The translations under genes were made by a program, and so were the position numbers. Shown in pieces: positions 21,067 through 32,274 of a stretch of 64,000 bases of DNA. The stretch's first letter is position 1. Each line of letters starts with the position of its first letter. Below the pieces are notes generated by a model. The model saw nothing but the letters and a program-made list of their open reading frames with translations, made no database searches and was not told the DNA's origin. Origin of the DNA: Lycorma delicatula. Taxonomy: Eukaryota; Arthropoda; Insecta; Hemiptera; Fulgoridae. The DNA is taken from contig NC_134467.1 in assembly GCF_047948215.1 (NCBI RefSeq), positions 33,066,520-33,130,519 of the forward strand, given 5' to 3'.

Positions 21067-22078
21067 ATTTTTTTATAACAAATACCGAAAGTGTCCATCA
21101 TTTTCATCAAAGCACGCTTTTAATCTCTTTTTTATATTCTTTACAACCTTTTGAAGTGTACTTCATCCAGTTTCTCGTAATTCTTGAGTTACTTTGCCTT
21201 TCAGTTCTTTAATAATGTATGGATTATTTTGGAATATACTACCTTTTAGATGTCCTCAGAGAAAAAATTCTGCACTAGAAATAACGGAAGATCTAGCTGG
21301 CCATAAACCAGTCAATATTACCTTTTCACCAAAGAAATTTCTCAAAAGGTCCATTTTTGCTCTTGCCATGTGACATGTTGCCCCATCTTATTGAAATCAG
21401 ATTCTTTCATGTAATCCTAAATTTAAAATAAATTACGTTCCATTTTTTTATTTATAGAGGTCTGTATTAATTGTGTTTTCAAACAATATGGAGCCAATTA
21501 TTGTGAAAATTACACACCACCATACAAATTTTTTCTGTGGATGTAGACCTCTACATGAATGAATGATTCGAGGATTGTTGGAGCTTCATTAGCGAGATCA
21601 TTCTAATTATTAACATAATGGCTCAAATGAAACCAAGCCTGATCTGTAAAAGAAATATATTACCCAAGCAATACTTTAATGCTTTTCGAATCATACTGAT
21701 TAAACCAATTACAGTCGTGAAACCTTGCAGCATATTCAAATATATGTTATTCATATAATACAATGAATTCGGTATGTCTAAGTTAAGTAGCCGGATAGAT
21801 TTTGCGCATGTTTTCGTAATGATATGTTAGGTGAGTTTACAAAGCTTATCCTAACATCTTTCAATGTTTCGTCATTAAGCCGTGAACGTTTTTGGATATG
21901 TCTCCGATTGCAAACCGAACCAGTTCTCTGTATTTCTTTATAAAACGATGAAGTGAAGATTTATATGATGAATTTCCCTAACTGGGAACTACAATTGAAA
22001 CTGTTTCTTTGCATAAAACAAAAAATTAAGTTGTTAAATATCCCCAATAAATGACCTTTCTTCTTGTTATAAAAAAAT
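21067..22078 (-). pseudogene. Degenerate mariner-like transposon with transposase remnant
   Basis: ATTTTTTTATAACAA at 21067-21081 and its exact complement at 22064-22078 are candidate terminal inverted repeats. Between them the minus strand translates piecewise into a DDE/D transposase. AWFHLSGYVNN and NPRIIHS-EVYIHRKNLYG correspond to the region around the first catalytic residue. TGLWPARSSVISSAEFFL is a decayed third-residue block (SPDL mutated). Then come LKGSIFQNNPYIIKELKGK and IKKRLKACFDENDGHF, the usual C-terminus. Stops and frame changes are frequent throughout. It is an old, dead copy, and its family differs from the other transposases in the window. Confidence 0.65.
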
Positions 22079-22204
22079 TCTTGTTAATAAATACACAGAT
22101 AACCAAAAATAATTAACTTATTATTACAAAACAACAATAGGTAGTGATGCCAACCTCTTCATCCGAAATTATTGTATTGACTTTTCTAAAAAGTATTTTT
22201 CTTG

Positions 22205-22214
22205 TTTTAAAACA

Positions 22215-22254
<40 letters not shown>

Positions 22255-22356
22255 AACACCCATATATTTAAATTTATATGTCTTTGTACTTTTTTTGTAC
22301 CATTTTTTAAATATAGTGAACGTGTATATATAAACTTTTTAAACGTGTTAAACGTG

Positions 22357-22426
<70 letters not shown>

Positions 22427-22440
22427 TATATATAAACTTT
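22205..22440. repeat. Compound (TG)n(TA)n and (TA)n(CA)n microsatellites
   Basis: A (GT)n(TA)n tract (22215-22253) and a (TA)n(CA)n tract (22357-22423) are mutually complementary in order. GTGTATATATAAACTTTTTA occurs directly repeated at 22322 and, slightly changed, at 22424. Confidence 0.85.
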
Positions 22441-22560
22441 TTAAACTGACGATGGTTTTGGGGTCTGGGGGATGTGAAATGCGAAGATATGTCGAACTTT
22501 TCTATAAGTCGAATTATGGTACCCATTAGGTAGCTTTCGTATGAAATTTACCTAAAACCC
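22441..22560 (+). repeat. Dispersed repeat family Z, copy 1
   Basis: It shares CTGACGGTGATTTT-type sequence, GGTCTGGGG, ATGTGAAA, AAGATATGTCGAA, AAGTCGAAT and GTACCCATTA with 37600-37715. Both copies follow a (TA)n run. Confidence 0.6.
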
Positions 22561-22744
22561 AGCATATAAAAAAAAAAGAGTTAACACTATATTTCAAATA
22601 GTAAAAAATAAATGTGTTTCCTATTTAATAAAAGGTGTTTCCTATATTTTGGCTTTATTTTTTCAAGTGTTATGAGGTTTGATGTATTGTACTTTTTTGT
22701 TTATTTAGTTTTATTATTTGTTCCTTGTTTTGTGTTATGTTATA

Positions 22745-23056
22745 AGGTTGCGTGTTGAACTCAACTTCTAACCTATCGGGTTAGACCGATAGGTCGCGAG
22801 TCTTGGCGGGGATGCCCCACTCGGGGTGTCCCCGTTAGAGGCATTGGCAAAAAGACCGAGTCCCGGCTCCCTGAATGGGGACTCAGGGATCATAGCCGGG
22901 CTTGGTGGATTCTACTCTGGGGGTTTGAGGCGGGCGCAAAGTAAAATCAGACCAAGACGTGGAGGCCCGTTAGAGTAAAGGACACTCCCCTGGGCTGTGT
23001 AATACGTAACTACAGGATCCGGCCCGGCGGAGAAGAAGAATAAAAATGAAAAAAAA
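22745..23056 (+). mobile_element. 3' UTR of an R1-type LINE
   Basis: A GC-rich patch resembles the 3' UTR following the R1-type ORF at 47366-47763: GACCGAGTCCCGG-TCCCTG, GGGGTTTGAGGCGGGCG, AATAAAAT-like AGTAAAATCAGACC and GACACTCCCCTGGG occur in the same order. It ends in an A-rich stretch. GTTATAAGGTTGCG before and CTTATCGGGTTGCG after may be a decayed target duplication. Only the untranslated tail remains. Confidence 0.55.
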
Positions 23057-24155
23057 ACTTATCGGGTTGCGTTTTTAATCTCAGTTCCTTCATGTCACTC
23101 AGTCTTTTTAAAGACTGGACATAGATAGGTTTTGTTTGAAAGAGTTCATTTCCGAGTAGTATACCAATGGGAAATGTGGTATTCGCATCGAAGGCATCCT
23201 GACTTAGGCAAGAACAAGGCTGAGAGATGCCTTTTGCCTAGGTTCTGAAGATGACCTCTGGTAAAGCACATAAGATTACGGAGGGGGTGGCATGGCGATC
23301 GAAACTGCCACATGTAGGGTGTTTCCCCTTCGAGGTCAGAATGCATATATATATAAAACATCAAGGTCATGATTGATTGTAGATTAAATGGTGTAACCTC
23401 AACAAGTTTTCATAAGAGTATTTTGTATTTTTACTCATTTAGCATAATTATTTTACGCTAAACATAAAATAGAGTGATTCTTTGATCCCAGTCTTTTGTT
23501 TTTACTAAAAATTTCACAAAAAAATACATTTCTAACCCAATTTTTTTTTTAAATTACCATATAAAATTGTTAAATTTACCTTTTAATTTGGGTTTCAAGA
23601 ATTACAGTCTGGTTTAATTTTACTGAAGGTGGAGAAATCAGGACGAATTATTTCGCCAACCTACACTTGCTAACGAAGCGTTCTTCTTTATTTTCACCAG
23701 TAGAACATATATAAAGAATTTGTTACATGCTTTATAAATCACTTTGTATGTTAAAAAAAAAAAATATTAGGATTAATGTGTCTCAAAAATAACAAATTAT
23801 AAGGAAAAGACGTAGTATTAAATTGAAAACGATAAAAGAAACCAAATAATTAAAAGAGTAAAAAATATATATAAATCAAAAAGAGAAAAGATAATTAAAT
23901 AAATATATGTAGACGAAGAAAGAGGAAGGGATAAAATGAAACAAAAGAGGAAATAAATAAAAAAAAAGAAAACAAATAATAGAACAAGATATTAATTACT
24001 GAAAGAGATATTATTCAGCAAATAACAAACAAGCAAGAAAGTAAGTGTAGCAAAGCACTAAAACACTCCCCTATTATAACCCATCTAAAACAACAACCAT
24101 CTCTCTTCTATTATATCATTCAGAGCAAAGAGCCATCTCTCTAAAAATAAAACAC

Positions 24156-24191
<36 letters not shown>

Positions 24192-24492
24192 TAGATATAA
24201 TATTTAATTACTTTCGTAAACCTAACGACAAGGATTATTATTAATAAATTACTACAAATGAAGATTTACTCTTTATTACTTTGAATTTCATAAAAATTAC
24301 CATTAAATAAAATAATTATTTTACACTCGTAATTATTATCTTACGTAAAAAGTCTCAATTTATACGAATAACTCTGTAGATACTAAAAATTATCATATGC
24401 ATCGCATAGCTTGGAACAGAGTAAATCAAGAACAATGTAACAAATTTTCAGGACATATTATACTTCTGTAAATAAAGAAGAAAGTTCATATA
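23057..24492. other. Intergenic sequence
   Basis: No recognised gene. A minus-strand open frame at 23146-23370 has mixed composition and no recognisable domain. A (TA)n run lies at 24160-24188. Confidence 0.45.
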
Positions 24493-24631
24493 CAGGATCA
24501 TTCACGGGAACCGGATGTTTTTGACGTGGGTTGTACTCGGGCGTTCGTGGTGGGAGGGGCACGTGGCTGGTGTCTGACGTTTCCTTTGTTCATAGCATTT
24601 ACATTTTAGTCGTTGAGATGGAGCCGTGGAC

Positions 24632-25020
24632 GCGTATGACAGTTTTGTGCGAAATGACGAATCCGTAATTGCTGTTCAGCGAGATTTCCGCTGTCAGTTT
24701 AATATCCATCGTAATGCAAGTGTCCCTTCTCGTAACACAATATTACGATGGTTAAACAACCTTTGAACAAGCGGTTCAATATTGAAGAAAAAACCACCGG
24801 GTCTCCGACGAACTGCTAGCACTCCGGAGAACATCGAACGAGTAAAGGAAGCCATTGTCAGAAGCCCACGCCGCTCTATTCAGAGGCATTAAGCAGCGCT
24901 TCAAATGAGCACAAGTACGGTAAGACGAATTCTGCTACAGCACTGCATTTCCATTCTTACAAGATAGCCGTCGTGCAGCAGTTAAACGAGCAAGATTTCA
25001 CGCAATGATTACAATTTTGT
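24632..25020 (+). pseudogene. T1 transposase N-terminal helix-turn-helix region, broken
   Basis: The frame with SFVRNDESVIAVQRDFR, NIHRNASVPSRNTILRWLNN, then a TGA stop, then SGSILKKKPPGLRR and PENIERVKEAIVRSPRRSIQ is the paired helix-turn-helix DNA-binding part of the transposase. The stop after LNN, another in IQRH*AALQ and frame changes near 24935 break it. The same region is open in the copy at 60203-60463. The catalytic part follows immediately at 25027. Confidence 0.85.
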
Positions 25021-25026
25021 CGACAA

Positions 25027-25689
25027 ATGCCTACCGTTTTCGAAGAAAAGGAAAATTTGTTAATGTTAATGAGTGACGAAGCCCGTTTTCATCTGAATGG
25101 CTTCGTCAACAAACAGAATTGCCGGTATCAGGCAGAAAGAAACCCGCATCGGCTTCACGAGAGACCACGTCATAGCCAAAAGGTGACTGTCTGGTGTGCA
25201 ATAGGAAAGGTCGGTGTTATTGGACCATATTTTTTTAAAGAAAATGACGCTGCCGTAACTGTAACAGCTGATCGTTATATTGCGATGTTGAATACGTTTT
25301 TCATCCCTGAGTTACGAAACCGGGGAATCGATTTTCAAAATGTGTTATTCCAGCAGGATGGAGCTACAGCGCACACAGCGAGGGCAAAGATGGCTGTTCT
25401 CCGTAACTTGTTTCCGGGACGGATCGTTTCCAGATTCGGCGACATTCCTTGGCCCCCTTGGTCCCCCGACTTGAGTAGTCGTGATTTTTTTCTGCGGGGG
25501 TTTCTGAAATCGCGTGTGTACGGAAATAAACCGCGTACATTGGAGGACCTAAAGATCGCAATTCGTCATCACGTCACCCAGATTGATGTAGACATGCTGC
25601 AAAGAATTGAGGCCGATTACCGTGAAAGGTTACAACAATGTATTGCCCTAAATGGACATCGCTTGCCGGACATAATTTTTCGTTCATGA
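25027..25689 (+). CDS. T1 transposase catalytic domain, long open frame
   Basis: 220 codons are open to a TGA. The first catalytic Asp is in LMSDEARFH (about residue 17), followed by GFVNKQNCRY and HSQKVTVWCAIG. The second is in FQQDGATAH (about residue 110). The third block reads WPPWSPDLSSRDFFLRGFL. By hand count 41 residues separate the second Asp from the Asp of RDFFL, and 36 from that of SPDL. The C-terminus (MLQRIEADYRERLQQCIAL, then LPDIIFRS) is complete. All three acidic residues are present, so the domain looks recently active. The helix-turn-helix region upstream is broken, so the whole protein cannot be made. Highly similar proteins are common in insect genomes. Confidence 0.85.
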   Translation: MPTVFEEKENLLMLMSDEARFHLNGFVNKQNCRYQAERNPHRLHERPRHSQKVTVWCAIGKVGVIGPYFFKENDAAVTVTADRYIAMLNTFFIPELRNRGIDFQNVLFQQDGATAHTARAKMAVLRNLFPGRIVSRFGDIPWPPWSPDLSSRDFFLRGFLKSRVYGNKPRTLEDLKIAIRHHVTQIDVDMLQRIEADYRERLQQCIALNGHRLPDIIFRS

Positions 25690-25806
25690 GTAAGTAACAA
25701 ATGCTTTGATTTAACAAGTGTTTCAATACCAATAAAACTTTTTTAAAGTAAATATTCAATTTTGTATGATTATTTTAAAAACATCCGGTTCCCGTGAATG
25801 TACCTG

Positions 25807-26689
25807 TATAAACATACGTTTATTAACGCTTTGTTAATGAGTTACAGCTGGAGTGATTTTACCCTAATTTCTGTAAAAAATTAAGCTAGACTGTAGTTTT
25901 TTTAACCCAAATTAAGGTATAAATTTAGTTTTTTTACATGAAATCTGTGCGAAAAATATTTCTTCACACATTTTTTTTTTCAATTTATATGAAACGTTAA
26001 AAAATATCCGATCTAATTCTGAAATAAATATTGTTACTTTCCTGGAATTTTAACTCAAGATCTCTTTCTGCAAAAAAGGAAAGAATCAAGTAATTGTCCA
26101 AATAATAGGGTATGCGTTTATCTTAATTTATCGAAGTTTCATGACCTAGGGACACCAAAACACAAAAAAAAGTGGGAGGTAATTTTCGTATTTACGTGTT
26201 AATAAAGCTTATGTATTTTTGACTGGAACAGATTTTGATGAAATGTTCTACAAATACTTGTATATATATATATATAGCAATTTGTTAGTAAAATTTCGGA
26301 ACAATATCTCCAGGGGTGGTAGATACTTTTTAGGATCAATTTTCTCAAACCTTTATAAACATAACTTCAGTTTTTGTTAAGCTTAATATTTACGTGCATG
26401 CTTATATTAACATTTTAATAAAAAATGACGCGGGTTTTTAAAACTTAAAACTTAAACTTAAACTTAATTAAACAGTTTGTTTCTATATAAGTCCCTTTCG
26501 GCACACAATGAAAATTTCATTTGAAAAAAACCCCGGCAATTACGATATATCTAAAAGAATACTCAAGATAAATAAAAGCAAAAATTCGGGAAAATTAAAA
26601 TCATCAAAATGTTTATACAATATATATATATTTTTTTAAATTTAATCTTTTAATATTTATTTATTTATTTAGCGTATGACACCAAAACA
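25807..26689. other. AT-rich intergenic sequence
   Basis: No gene or repeat is recognised apart from short (TA)n runs at about 26262 and 26620. Confidence 0.5.
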
Positions 26690-27115
26690 TAACACCAATA
26701 ACAGTTAAAATTACAAACAAAGATTTAACAAACTAATATATGCTACTGATTCTGGAGTCGCTATCAGGAAATCTTCGGAATTCTATTCATAACCTGTGCT
26801 AGAGCAAACTTCTACGATGTGTCTGACAGTTTGATTATCACCACATTCACAAAGGGGCGTCGGTGTTTTACCACATTTATACAGGAAATAGGCGCACCTA
26901 CCATGCTGAGTCCGTATTCTGTTTAGCGTTCACCATGTCTTACATGGCAAGTCAAAACCAGGCGGCCTTTGAGTAATACATGAGATTTGGTTAACCTGCT
27001 TTGTGGTCCATTCTCGACGCCAGGCGTCAGTTAGGTTAAATCTGTCTTCTGTGGCAGCAATTGCTGTTTTGATAGGTGACTTCCTAGATCAAAGGCGACC
27101 AGGATTGGCATCCTC
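26690..27115 (-). pseudogene. Jockey-type LINE, ORF2 C-terminal fragment
   Basis: The minus-strand frame gives SRKSPIKTAIAATEDRFNLT, DAWRREWTTKQVNQI, PPGFDLPCKTW, TLNRIRTQHGRCAYFLYKC, then CECGDNQTVRHIVEVC and EDFLIATPESVA. The PGFHLPRRTW-type block, the LNRIRT-HGRC block and the C-x-C-x7-H-x4-C motif near the end are typical of the ORF2 C-terminus of Jockey-clade elements. Stops (CKTW*TLNR, STGYE*NS) show it is dead. The reverse transcriptase and endonuclease are missing. No poly(A) tail or TSD was resolved. Confidence 0.75.
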
Positions 27116-27129
27116 ATGAGCAATGAGGA

Positions 27130-27892
27130 TGCATATTCTAGGGATCTTTTAATAAATTACTAGATATTACAAATTAATTATTCAAAAAAAACGGCAACCT
27201 AGATTTTTTCGTAACTATTTATGTTTTCCTTCCGATAAAATACAATCTACTAAACAAAAGCAAGAGAAAAAGTTTTAATAGGAAGCAAAATTCAATTTTT
27301 TCAAAGCGGTTCTTTTTTTTCTAATGACAATAATTATAATTAAAAAGTACTTTAACATGTAAAAGAAATACAAACTCTATTTGGAAAAAAAATGTGTTAT
27401 GGGATTATTAAAATTATAATTATATTGACAATTATAATTAAGCAAGGACACTATTTGCGCAGTTTATAATGCGTAGTGTGAAGATCAATTAATAATTATC
27501 TCGTAAAAAGATAAATAGCAATAGCAGAAATATTATTCAATAGAATAAACTGAAATTACCTAACGTTCAACTTGGCTAAAAGAAAATATCAGATCTTCGT
27601 AAAGAACATCAATTAATATTAAAATCCATTTTATTATTTACAAAATACTGGCCCGTCCTGCTTTATACGTGTACTTTAGATATTTTTTAAGGTTAAAACT
27701 GAAGGAAATTTATTCCTGGATGTAAAAAAGTAAATAACCTATGAAAATTTGTAGAAGTGAATCGAAGTGTTTAAAACGGGAAAAATTAATATAAAGGATT
27801 TCCATCATAAAGGAAAACCACTGGAAGTTTCAACTAACGCTTTGTAAAATCGCATTAAAGATCTTTTTTGCCAGGACAGACGTAAAAAAGAA
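27130..27892. other. AT-rich intergenic sequence
   Basis: No recognised gene. The last ~100 bases may already belong to the W repeat that follows. Confidence 0.4.
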
Positions 27893-28523
27893 AATCCTTT
27901 TGGCATACCGGAACGCGGAGGTAGATTTCACCGGTGCTAAGTAGGAGATAAACAAGATTTCTACTTTAAAGTAAAGAAAAACTTCAAATTTACTCAATAC
28001 AATTGTTGCATGTGAAAAATTGTTTCACATATTTAGCATACGATAAGGCCCATCTTTTTATAATTCCAAAAATATTTTGGTAATCCCTTACCGTAAAGAT
28101 TGGTCAAATCAAAAATTGCTACAGGCAAAAACGTTTTAGAGGACTAACGACCACTTTAAACCGATTAGATACTGTGTCTATTAAGGGAGGAATGATTTTT
28201 TTTGTCTTCGAAACTCCATTTTTTTTCCACCTCCTGGGACAATGGTTGGTGATATCAAGAATCTTTACTGAGATACGTTTTAGGCTCTTATCCGAAGAAT
28301 AGTAGGAACTTTAAACGAATTCGATATTTTACTTAATAAGAAAGTTATAGCGATATATGTTGTTTCAAAAAAGCTCCCCATTCCCACCCCCCGTAATCCG
28401 ATTTTGGCCCTTAAAAAACTTGACCGAAATTTTGGAACGAGTTGTTTTTAAGGAACAATTGGAAAATGATTGGCGCAATATTATGGGAGTTATCGTGCCC
28501 AAAAAAAATGAAATATATATATA
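27893..28523 (+). repeat. Dispersed repeat family W, copy 1 (~600 bp)
   Basis: It matches 35752-36340 along its whole length in the same order: TTTTGGCATACCGGAACGCG, TGCTAAGTAGGAGATAAA, TTTACTCAATAC, AAACCGATTAGATACTGTG, then AACGAATTCGATATTTTACT followed by TAATAAGAAAGTTATA, and CCGATTTTGGCC. It ends in a (TA)n run into which a T1 element is inserted. It is non-coding and the class is unknown. Confidence 0.7.
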
Positions 28524-28525
28524 TA

Positions 28526-29200
28526 CAGGGTCATTCACGGGAACCGGATGTTTTTAAAATAATCATACAAAATTGAATATTTACTTTAAAAAAGTTGTAT
28601 TGGTACTGAAACACTTGTTAAATCAAAGCATTTGTTACTTACTCATGAACGAAAAATTATGTCCGGGAATCGATGTCCATTTTGGGCAATACGTTGTTGT
28701 AGCTTTTCACGGTAACCGGCCTCAATTCTTTGCAGCATGTCTACATCAATCTGGGTGACGTAATGACGAATTGCGATCTTTAGGTCCTCCAATGTACGCG
28801 GTTTATTGCCGTACATATGCGATATCAGAAACCCTCACAGAAAAAAATCACAACTACTCAAGTCGGGAGACCGAGGGGGGCCAAGGAATGTCACCGAATC
28901 TGGAAACGATCCGTCCCGGAAACAAATTACGGATAACAGCCATCGTTGCCCTCGCTGTGTGCGCTGTAGCTCCATCTTGCTGGAATAACACATTTTAAAA
29001 ATCGATTCCCCGGCTTCGTAACTCAGGGATGAAAAACGTATTCAACATCGCAATGTAACGATCAGCTGTTACAGTTACGGCAGCGTCATTTTCTTTAAAA
29101 AAAATACGGTCCAATAACACCGACCTTTCCTATTGCACACCAGACAGTCACCTTTGGGCTATGAAGTGATCTCTCGTGAAGCTGATGTGGGTTTCTTTCT
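28526..29200 (-). pseudogene. T1 transposon copy 2, 3' half only
   Basis: Its 3' inverted repeat starts at 28526 after a TA, with CATTCACGGGAACCGG. On the minus strand the transposase C-terminus is readable in pieces: FQQDGATAH equivalents near 28970, the third Asp block near 28860, RVYGNKPRT and ILHRLTTLQ-like tails. Frames shift repeatedly, for example around 28900 and 28830. Homology stops at 29200, where GGGTTTCTTTCT runs into a (TTTC)n stretch, so the 5' half is lost. Confidence 0.85.
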
Positions 29201-29645
29201 TTCTTTCTTTATCAGATAGTAATACAGTACATTTCTTCGAACATAACCTTAATTTTATTCCTCCTAAAATTGAGCATAACTCAAGAACTAATACCGTACT
29301 TTTTTTTTGTAAAATTCAGTGATAAATTCTTAAATGAAAATTGCATATTGTTAAATTCCTATTTAAGAGATAACTTTTTCTGAAATACGGGATACATTAC
29401 ACATAAATAAAAAAATTAAATTTAATATAAAACAACATGCAAATAAATGAACAAGAAAAAAAACTTTATACAATAAAAAAAGACAAAGTCATCGGAAGAA
29501 ATTCACAAAATGAACAAACCGATGAATTTTTTTTCGAAGGTAATGTAGAGTATTTTTCTTTAAATCCCGTTTTCTGTATTTTAATTCCTGAGGGAAAACT
29601 GGTAAGCAAACGGGGTTCTGTTACTATTACAAATACGTTCAAACG

Positions 29646-29732
<87 letters not shown>

Positions 29733-29939
29733 ATATATATATTTATACGAACGTATCTTAGGACTCCTGGTTTGGAAGGTTTGCCACATTAGAGAGGTTT
29801 GTATTCCCAAAGGGTATTTTGTTGAAACTCAGAGGGCTTGTCAAGCTTTTCTATAATAGTAATACAAATAATAGTTCCTGAAGTATATATATGTTTCCGT
29901 TGTATTGGTAGTAGTGTGTTTTATGTTGTGTTGTGTTGG

Positions 29940-29970
<31 letters not shown>

Positions 29971-30594
29971 TAAAACTAGAGGAGAAGATGAAGGGTATAA
30001 GTCTACTCTACCTATCCCGATTTCCCCTCAATTTCTAAATACAGTATTGCCAATAGACGAAAATAGTGGTACGAATTCTGTTCTCTACAGCATAGAATGT
30101 GTAGTAACAGTTGTGTTTTGTGTCTCTCAGTCAGATTAATGTCTACTGTTTTCCTCTTAAATTCTTCCAACCACTCTCTTACTTTACCTCATCTATTTAC
30201 ACCGTTCTTTCTTTCTCTTTGGTACCCTTGAGTGCCTATGTATATCCTGACATGAAAGACACATTTAAATGTGTATACACACACATTCAACACAAATAAA
30301 TGTACACTATATATCGATGCCATGAATTCTGCACCTTATACATCTCACTAACTCTCTCTCTCTCTTTATAAATAAAGATAGAGATAATCTTACGTACGTA
30401 AAGTACTCTTCTCCGTGCATTTCTTACTCAACAGAAAGAGATATATCTCTAGAGAGAAAGTAAACAACAAGTATATGTTAGTATGTCCGTGAAATATACT
30501 TTACACATCTTTAAATCTTTATAAACATTTTATTTATAAATTTTCACGACTACATTGATAAATTGTGGATAGATATTTGATATTTTATCACATT
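29201..30594. other. AT-rich sequence with long (TA)n tracts
   Basis: (TA)n tracts lie at 29647-29745 and 29943-29968. The first is flanked by ATACGTTC on the left and GAACGTAT on the right, giving an extended palindrome. All Tyr/Ile-repeat open frames here are artefacts. No gene is recognised. Confidence 0.6.
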
Positions 30595-30734
30595 TTTTTT
30601 ATTTCCTTGTACGAAGTAAAGGAAGTAAAAAACTCCTCAAACTCTCAAGCCTCAAACGCAGCCCCTACGGGAAGCAAATTATTATTAAACCAAAATTTTT
30701 TAAATTTATTTAATATTATTTATTAAAGAATGTT
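30595..30734 (+). repeat. Family X 5'-end fragment
   Basis: TTCCTTGTACGAAGTAAAGG at 30603 is the X 5' terminus. Similarity fades after about 30 bases, just upstream of a LINE copy. An X-like tail (TTAACCTCCGATTGTAAAAA) follows the LINE at 31601. Confidence 0.45.
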
Positions 30735-31580
30735 AAATTGTTAAAAAATGTTAAAGAAAAATTTAGATCCGGAATAACAGTACAGTGTGAAAAGATAAAG
30801 ATGCTACGATTTGCTGATGATATAGTAATTCTAGCCGAGAGTAAAAAGGATTTAGAAGAAACAATGAACGGCATGGATGAAGTCCTACGCAAGAACTACC
30901 GCATGAAAATAAACAAGAACAAAATAAAAGTAATGAAATGTAATAGAAATAATGCAGATGAACCTCTGAATATAAAAATAGAAGAGAAAAGATTACGGAA
31001 GAAGAAGAATTTTGTTATTTGCGAAGTAGAATTACTAAAGCTGTACGAAGCAGGAGCGATATAAAATCGCACAGGCGAAACGAGCTTTCAGTCAAAAATA
31101 TAATTTGTTTACATCAAAAATTAATTTAAACGTCAGGAAAAGATTTTTGAAAGTATATACAAGTATTTGGCGCGTATCTTTATATGGAAGTGAAACTTGA
31201 CGATCGGAGTACCTGAGAAGAAAAGATTAAAAGCTTTAGAAATGTGGTGCTATAGGAGAATGTTAAAGATCAGATGGGTGAATAAAGTAACAAATGAAGA
31301 TGTGTTGCGACAAATCGATGAAGAAGGAAGCATTTGGAAAAATATAGTTAAAAGAAGAGACAGATTGCAGGCTACATATTAAAGCATCCTGGAATAGTCG
31401 CTTCAATAATGGAGGGACAGGTAGAAGGAAACAATTTTTCAGGTAGGCAACGTTTCAAATATGCAAAACAAATTGTTAGGGATGTACGATGTAAGGGGTT
31501 TACCGAAATAAAAAGACTAGTACTCCCATAGGGAATCTTTGAGATCTGCATAAAACCAGTCAAATGACTGAAGACAAAAA
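30735..31580 (+). pseudogene. LINE copy (same family as 12741-13565)
   Basis: The frame starting MLRFADDIVILAESKKD (RT catalytic FADD box) runs 80 codons before a shift near 30990. LNVRKRFLKVYT and the SVALYGSE-equivalent, KRLKALEMWCYRRMLKIRWV, VTNEDVLRQIDEEGSIW and the ATY-KHPGIV-ASIMEGQVEGNN segment then follow in other frames. The 3' UTR ends CAGTCAAATGACTGAAGACA with an A-rich tail. It is 5'-truncated upstream of the FADD box. Confidence 0.85.
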
Positions 31581-31694
31581 AATATTGTTTTATTAAAATT
31601 TATTAACCTCCGATTGTAAAAATTTATAATAAAAATTAATTCAATATACAAATAAAAACCAAAAAAAATATGAAAAGTATCATTTCGATATATC

Positions 31695-31772
31695 GAAATG
31701 AAACTACTGGCACTAGATAGGAAATCTTGGAAAATTGAATGAAACCAGTCAAATGACTGAAAAAAAAATTAT
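31695..31772 (+). repeat. LINE 3' UTR fragment
   Basis: CACTAGATAGGAAATCTTGG, then AACCAGTCAAATGACTGAAA and A's, is the last ~75 bases of the same LINE family: an extremely short 5'-truncated copy. Confidence 0.7.
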
Positions 31773-31925
31773 TTTATTATATTTAACATAAATGTAATTC
31801 TATTATAATTGTAATATTATTTACTCGACTGATTCGAATCGTTCAGTTCAAACCCAGTTTACTTTGTGATAGAGGTTCACAGTTCATTAATTCAATTCAT
31901 TAACGTTTATGCTTCTCTCTCTGTC

Positions 31926-32201
31926 TTTGTCTGTTTAGCCTCCGAAACCACCGTACGGTATTATTTCAGAGGATGAATGAGAATGACATGTATTAATTAA
32001 ATGAAGTGGTCCTGCACAGTCTCAGGTGGACTATTCCTGAGATGCGTGGTTAATTGAAACCCAACTACTAATGAACACCGGTACCCACAATCTAATATTA
32101 ATAAAAACTACCTTTATTAGGATTTGAACCTTAGAACTCAAAACTTAGAAATCAACTGATTTGCGATGACGAATTCATCACTAGACCAACCCGATGGGTA
32201 A
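31926..32201 (-). mobile_element. SINE-1 copy 3, with 11-bp TSD
   Basis: Full-length minus-strand copy, with tail GTTTAGCCTCCGAAACC at 31933 and head ACTAGACCAACCCGATGGG at 32180-32198. The flanks GTTTATGCTTC at 31915-31925 and 32202-32212 are identical. It is more diverged than the copy at 19534. Confidence 0.88.
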
Positions 32202-32274
32202 GTTTATGCTTCAACCGGAAAATCTTTACTACTAACTATATACATATAAGTATATATATATATACATATATATA

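Larger units (their letters stand above)
24493..25806 (+). mobile_element. Tc1/mariner-superfamily transposon, family T1, copy 1 (complete ends)
   Basis: The terminal inverted repeats are about 30 bp: CAGGATCATTCACGGGAACC on the left and, on the complementary strand at the right end, CAGGTACATTCACGGGAACC, both continuing GGATGTTTTT. The element is flanked by TA on each side (24491-24492 and 25807-25808), the standard IS630/Tc1/mariner target duplication. Length is 1314 bp. One transposase gene occupies the interior, damaged only in its N-terminal half. Two incomplete copies of the same family lie at 28526-29200 (minus) and 60043-60720 (plus). Confidence 0.92.

Noticed and set aside
22745..23056. 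rRNA or structured RNA gene in the GC-rich patch
   Set aside because: No match to conserved rRNA segments I know; it aligns instead with the R1-type LINE 3' UTR at 47366-47763.
23146..23370. 74-codon minus-strand frame with several Cys and His
   Set aside because: Cys/His spacing does not fit any zinc finger I know, and there is no supporting context.
29437..29856. 139-codon frame across a (TA)n tract
   Set aside because: Most of it is Tyr/Ile repeat; the flanks are unrecognisable.
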